Of a DNA stretch of 33,590 nucleotides, positions 31,563 through 33,590 are shown piece by piece. The stretch's first letter is position 1, and the number at the start of each line of letters is the position of its first letter. The position numbers and the translations under genes were made by a program. Source of the DNA: CAZJWR01 sp964549765 (GTDB lineage: Bacteria; Zixibacteria; MSB-5A5; GN15; JAAZOE01); contig CAZJWR010000043.1 in assembly GCA_964549765.1 (NCBI GenBank), positions 1 through 33,590 on the forward strand, written 5' to 3'. The notes under the pieces are model-generated. The model saw only the letters and a program-made list of their open reading frames with translations, searched no databases and was not told where the DNA came from.

Positions 31563-31920
31563 ATCGAGCCCCTTCGTCCCGCTTTCGCATCCTGAAGTTA
31601 TCCACATATCCAGATATTCAAAATTCCTTCCTACCTAAACGGTTACAACGACTTACAGCGAATTGGGTTCGTTTTGTCAAATTTACTCTTTTCAGAATCC
31701 CTCTTTGCCCCCGCAACCACCTTGCGCTTCGCTAATATTGTGAGTGCCGCACCGCTCGCGGTGCGTCTTTCCTGTGGTGTCAGGAACCCCTTCCTGACAC
31801 CCGGCGCGATACCATTCGCCACACGCATAGACGCTCCTTTACACAAGGTCCTCTATATACCGGCCCCGCGCCACAAACTGCATCGATTCACAACAAATTT
31901 GGGATGAAATAGACCACTAA
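31563..31920. other. Non-coding region with perfect hairpins, possible dispersed repeat element
   Basis: No convincing gene. Two perfect hairpins stand side by side: CGCACCGC/GCGGTGCG (31748-31765, two-base loop) and GGTGTCAGGAA/TTCCTGACACC (31776-31801, CCCC loop). Short open frames exist on both strands (31643-31846 minus, 31674-31907 plus). The minus frame reads FDKTNPI near its end, a string I recall seeing in spurious intergenic frames of other environmental genomes. A mobile or repetitive non-coding element is the best reading. Confidence 0.5.
31748..31801. repeat. Pair of adjacent perfect inverted repeats
   Basis: Hairpin 1: CGCACCGC (31748-31755), loop TC, GCGGTGCG (31758-31765). Hairpin 2: GGTGTCAGGAA (31776-31786), loop CCCC, TTCCTGACACC (31791-31801). 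Neither is followed by a T-run, so they are not ordinary terminators. Confidence 0.7.
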
Positions 31921-31968
31921 TCCCATAGCAATCTATGAAGCACCCAGGAGGAATTGGGAAAATTTGAA

Positions 31969-31997
31969 TTGACAGCAAAACAATATCCGACTAAATT
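31969..31997 (+). promoter_or_regulatory. Predicted promoter of the retron
   Basis: A perfect TTGACA (31969-31974), 17-bp spacer and TAAATT (31992-31997) give an expected RNA start near 32004, about 20 bases before the a1 repeat of the msr-msd RNA. The position is what a retron needs, because the ncRNA and RT are made from one transcript. Confidence 0.6.
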
Positions 31998-32025
31998 TGA
32001 AAGAGTTGAATATTAAGGTAGAATT

Positions 32026-32180
32026 CGGCAGAGGGAATCATCTACAAACAATTGTTGTTTGTTGTTGATCCTGCGACAATCGATTGAGATGTCAGCTTTA
32101 TACGCATACCATTTCCGTCGTTTTCTTTTTCGACGGGTGTGGTGGGCGATAAGCAGAATTGATGGATGATACCTCTGCCG
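32026..32180 (+). ncRNA. Retron msr-msd non-coding RNA with a1/a2 inverted repeats
   Basis: The gene is bounded by a long inverted repeat. a1 is CGGCAGAGG (32026-32034) plus AATCATCTA after a short bulge, and a2 is GGATGATA plus CCTCTGCCG (to 32180); 9 and 8 base pairs form around an asymmetric internal loop. Inside, the msr part has a perfect 8-bp hairpin ACAAACAA/TTGTTTGT (32044-32062). A second short hairpin is GAC-A-ATC/GATGTC (about 32075-32093). The msd part is one long imperfect hairpin (32095-32154) with tip stem CCGTCG/CGACGG, a ten-base T-rich loop (32121-32130) and lower stems ACCA/TGGT, CGC/GCG and TTAT/ATAA. Unpaired G32035 next to the outer a1 stem is a candidate branching guanosine. 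Position, order and size (about 155 nt) match known retron RNAs; the exact msDNA ends cannot be read from sequence. Confidence 0.85.
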
Positions 32181-33590
32181 TTTCCTTTTTGGGCATTTGA
32201 CGAATTGAATAATCTTCTTGAACATGACGCTGAATTCCTTCGGCTATTGTTTTCGGGCTTGATAGAACCTGATGATATAGCCTCCGTTCTTGATACCAGC
32301 ATCAACCGAATATATTATTACCTCCATATCGTACCGAAAGAAAAGAGATATACGCAATTTCAAATTCCAAAAAGAGGCGGCGGCCACCGAAATATACTCG
32401 CGCCAGCGACACCCCTAAAGATGATTCAAAAAAAACTCGCGCAGGTACTATATGCAGTTTATCAGACAAAACCATCCGTACATGGATTTGCATTATCAAG
32501 AAGCATTGTGACTAATGCCAGACAGCATTCCAAAAGAAGGTGCATACTTAACATCGATCTAAAAGATTTTTTCCCATCTATTAACTTCGGCCGTGTGCGT
32601 GGAATGTTTATGGGCGTGCCTTATAATTTGAATAGAAACGTTGCCACGATTTTGGCGCAAATCTGTACCTTTGATAATCAGCTGCCCCAAGGCGCACCGA
32701 CCTCACCGATAGTAGCGAATATGATTTCTGCAAAAATGGATAGTAATCTCCAAAGACTCGCTTATGAATATAGATGCCATTATACTCGGTACGCAGATGA
32801 TATCACGTTTTCGACATACAGGAAGATGTTTCCACCCGATCTGGCTCTATTTGATCAAAACGGTGTACCCATTGCAGGTAAACGATTGGATGAAATAGTG
32901 CAGCTTAACGGTTTCAATATAAATCTTGAAAAAACTCGTATCTACTTTCCTTATAAGAGACAAGTAGTCACAGGTCTGACGATAAATCGATTTCCCAATG
33001 TAAAACGTGAGTTCGTTCGGCAAATTAGAGCGATGATCCACGCCTGGAAGAAATATGGCCTTGATTTCGCTGAGAAGGAGCATTTCGAAAAATATGATAG
33101 AAAACTAAGACCAAAATTTAAAACCAAACCAACATTTGCTCAGATATTAAAGGGAAAAGTTGAATACTTAGGTATGGTAAGGGGGAAACAAGATGTAATT
33201 TACCTCAAATTTCTTAGACAGCTGAAGGAGCTAAAACCTGATCTCGTCAAATCTGAAATACCTGACCTTGAGCCTATTCCAAATGCAGATGTTTCTGTCA
33301 TTGGCGAGGGCAAAACCGACGGTATACATTTGAAAGCCGCCTATACATTCTTGCGAAAGCGCGGAAAGCTGCCAAATCTTATTATTGAATTCGAAGAACG
33401 GCAGGGGGCAATGGGAAATGAAAGAATGCTGCAAGAATGCGAAACGTCCTCGCGTCGCCGCCATGACAAACCTCTAATTTACGTCTTTGATAGGGATGTC
33501 CCAAAAACCACAAGAGCGGCGCGCGAAAAAAGTAAACCCTATAAACCTTGGGGCAACAATGTATTTTCAATCGTTATACCAGTGCCAAAC
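32166..33590 (+). CDS. Retron reverse transcriptase-Toprim fusion, Ec67/Eco2-like (3' end outside window)
   Basis: 475 residues are visible with no stop before the window end. The RT domain has the retron-specific NAxxH (N117-A-R-Q-H121) and VTG (V268-T269-G270). Its catalytic residues are D131 (NIDLKDFF) and Y209-A-D-D212, with LPQGAPTSP between. After a linker, a Toprim nuclease domain begins near residue 376, with catalytic E381 in GEGKTD and D442-R-D444 in VFDRD. From memory, the Ec67 (Eco2) RT is about 586 residues with the same order and near-identical blocks (NFGRVRG, SRYADDIT, VTGL, EGKTD), so about 110 residues are probably missing. Retrons use the RT to make msDNA from the adjacent RNA and release a toxic effector on phage infection; here the effector is fused. 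ATG 32166 lies inside a2; TTG 32205 is an alternative start. The region is strikingly AT-rich, a sign of transfer. Confidence 0.93.
   Translation, partial: MIPLPFPFWAFDELNNLLEHDAEFLRLLFSGLIEPDDIASVLDTSINRIYYYLHIVPKEKRYTQFQIPKRGGGHRNILAPATPLKMIQKKLAQVLYAVYQTKPSVHGFALSRSIVTNARQHSKRRCILNIDLKDFFPSINFGRVRGMFMGVPYNLNRNVATILAQICTFDNQLPQGAPTSPIVANMISAKMDSNLQRLAYEYRCHYTRYADDITFSTYRKMFPPDLALFDQNGVPIAGKRLDEIVQLNGFNINLEKTRIYFPYKRQVVTGLTINRFPNVKREFVRQIRAMIHAWKKYGLDFAEKEHFEKYDRKLRPKFKTKPTFAQILKGKVEYLGMVRGKQDVIYLKFLRQLKELKPDLVKSEIPDLEPIPNADVSVIGEGKTDGIHLKAAYTFLRKRGKLPNLIIEFEERQGAMGNERMLQECETSSRRRHDKPLIYVFDRDVPKTTRAAREKSKPYKPWGNNVFSIVIPVPN

Noticed and set aside
31643..31907. Short open frames on both strands (67 and 77 residues)
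   Set aside because: They overlap perfect DNA hairpins, mirror each other, lack ribosome binding sites and show no domain; treated as part of a non-coding element.
32013..32305. Overlapping minus-strand open frames of 70 and 87 residues across the retron RNA
   Set aside because: They are opposite the msr-msd RNA and the RT N-terminus, with low-complexity Arg/Lys/Ser content; no support as genes.
32166..33590. Group II intron maturase, DGR or Abi-type RT as alternatives
   Set aside because: The NAxxH and VTG motifs, the adjacent a1/a2-bounded RNA and the Toprim fusion are specific to retrons. No intron domains V/VI, template/variable repeats or maturase X domain are seen.

Overview
Organism and style. 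Most of the window is a GC-rich bacterial chromosome with densely packed genes. Several families here (a DUF5916 barrel protein, dockerin-tailed secreted proteins ending in motifs like VFKxGPxP, a MttB/corrinoid operon, HdrBC with a fumarate-reductase-like pair, a FHA-GAF-PP2C phosphatase next to a TPR kinase) together suggest an uncultured FCB-group lineage. Candidate phylum Zixibacteria or a relative is my best guess. This is inferred from gene content; no marker gene is present.

Layout. 1-1535: 3' part of a DUF5916 outer-surface protein, then a terminator. 1617-5410: promoter and a four-gene corrinoid methyl-transfer operon (MttB-family methyltransferase, MetH-type reactivation domain, corrinoid protein, homocysteine methyltransferase). 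It amounts to a split, cobalamin-dependent methionine synthase with a quaternary-amine-type methyl donor enzyme. 5733-11825: two large secreted proteins, a C10 (streptopain-like) peptidase and a thrombospondin-type-3 repeat protein, both with dockerin-like C-termini. 12031-17575: signalling genes (double-receiver protein, FHA-GAF-PP2C phosphatase, Ser/Thr kinase with TPRs). The last two overlap by one base. 17646-20611: flavodiiron protein, a small membrane protein and an MFS transporter. 20724-22246 (minus): a lipoprotein with an FGE/SUMF1 fold, translationally coupled to an upstream membrane protein. 22745-23227: VOC-family protein. 23361-27200 (minus): an HdrC-HdrB-FeS-flavoprotein operon resembling a soluble thiol:fumarate-reductase-type complex. 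It is divergent from a canonical sdhCAB operon (27595-30979). 31059-31562: GNAT acetyltransferase. 31563-31920: non-coding sequence with perfect hairpins.

The highlight. The last 1.6 kb (about 31960 to the end) is visibly AT-rich and encodes a retron. It has a consensus-like promoter, a structured msr-msd RNA gene bounded by long a1/a2 inverted repeats, and a reverse transcriptase. The RT carries the retron-specific NAxxH and VTG motifs, a YADD active site, and a C-terminal Toprim nuclease domain with its catalytic Glu and DxD intact. This matches the Ec67/Eco2 architecture (RT-Toprim fusion), an anti-phage defence system, here apparently outside the Proteobacteria. The RT gene runs off the end of the window.

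How genes work together. The corrinoid operon moves a methyl group from a methylated amine to homocysteine. The Sdh and Hdr/Frd operons handle succinate/fumarate redox chemistry with menaquinone or thiol/low-potential carriers. The phosphatase and kinase probably form one signalling circuit. The retron is an independent, probably horizontally acquired defence cassette.
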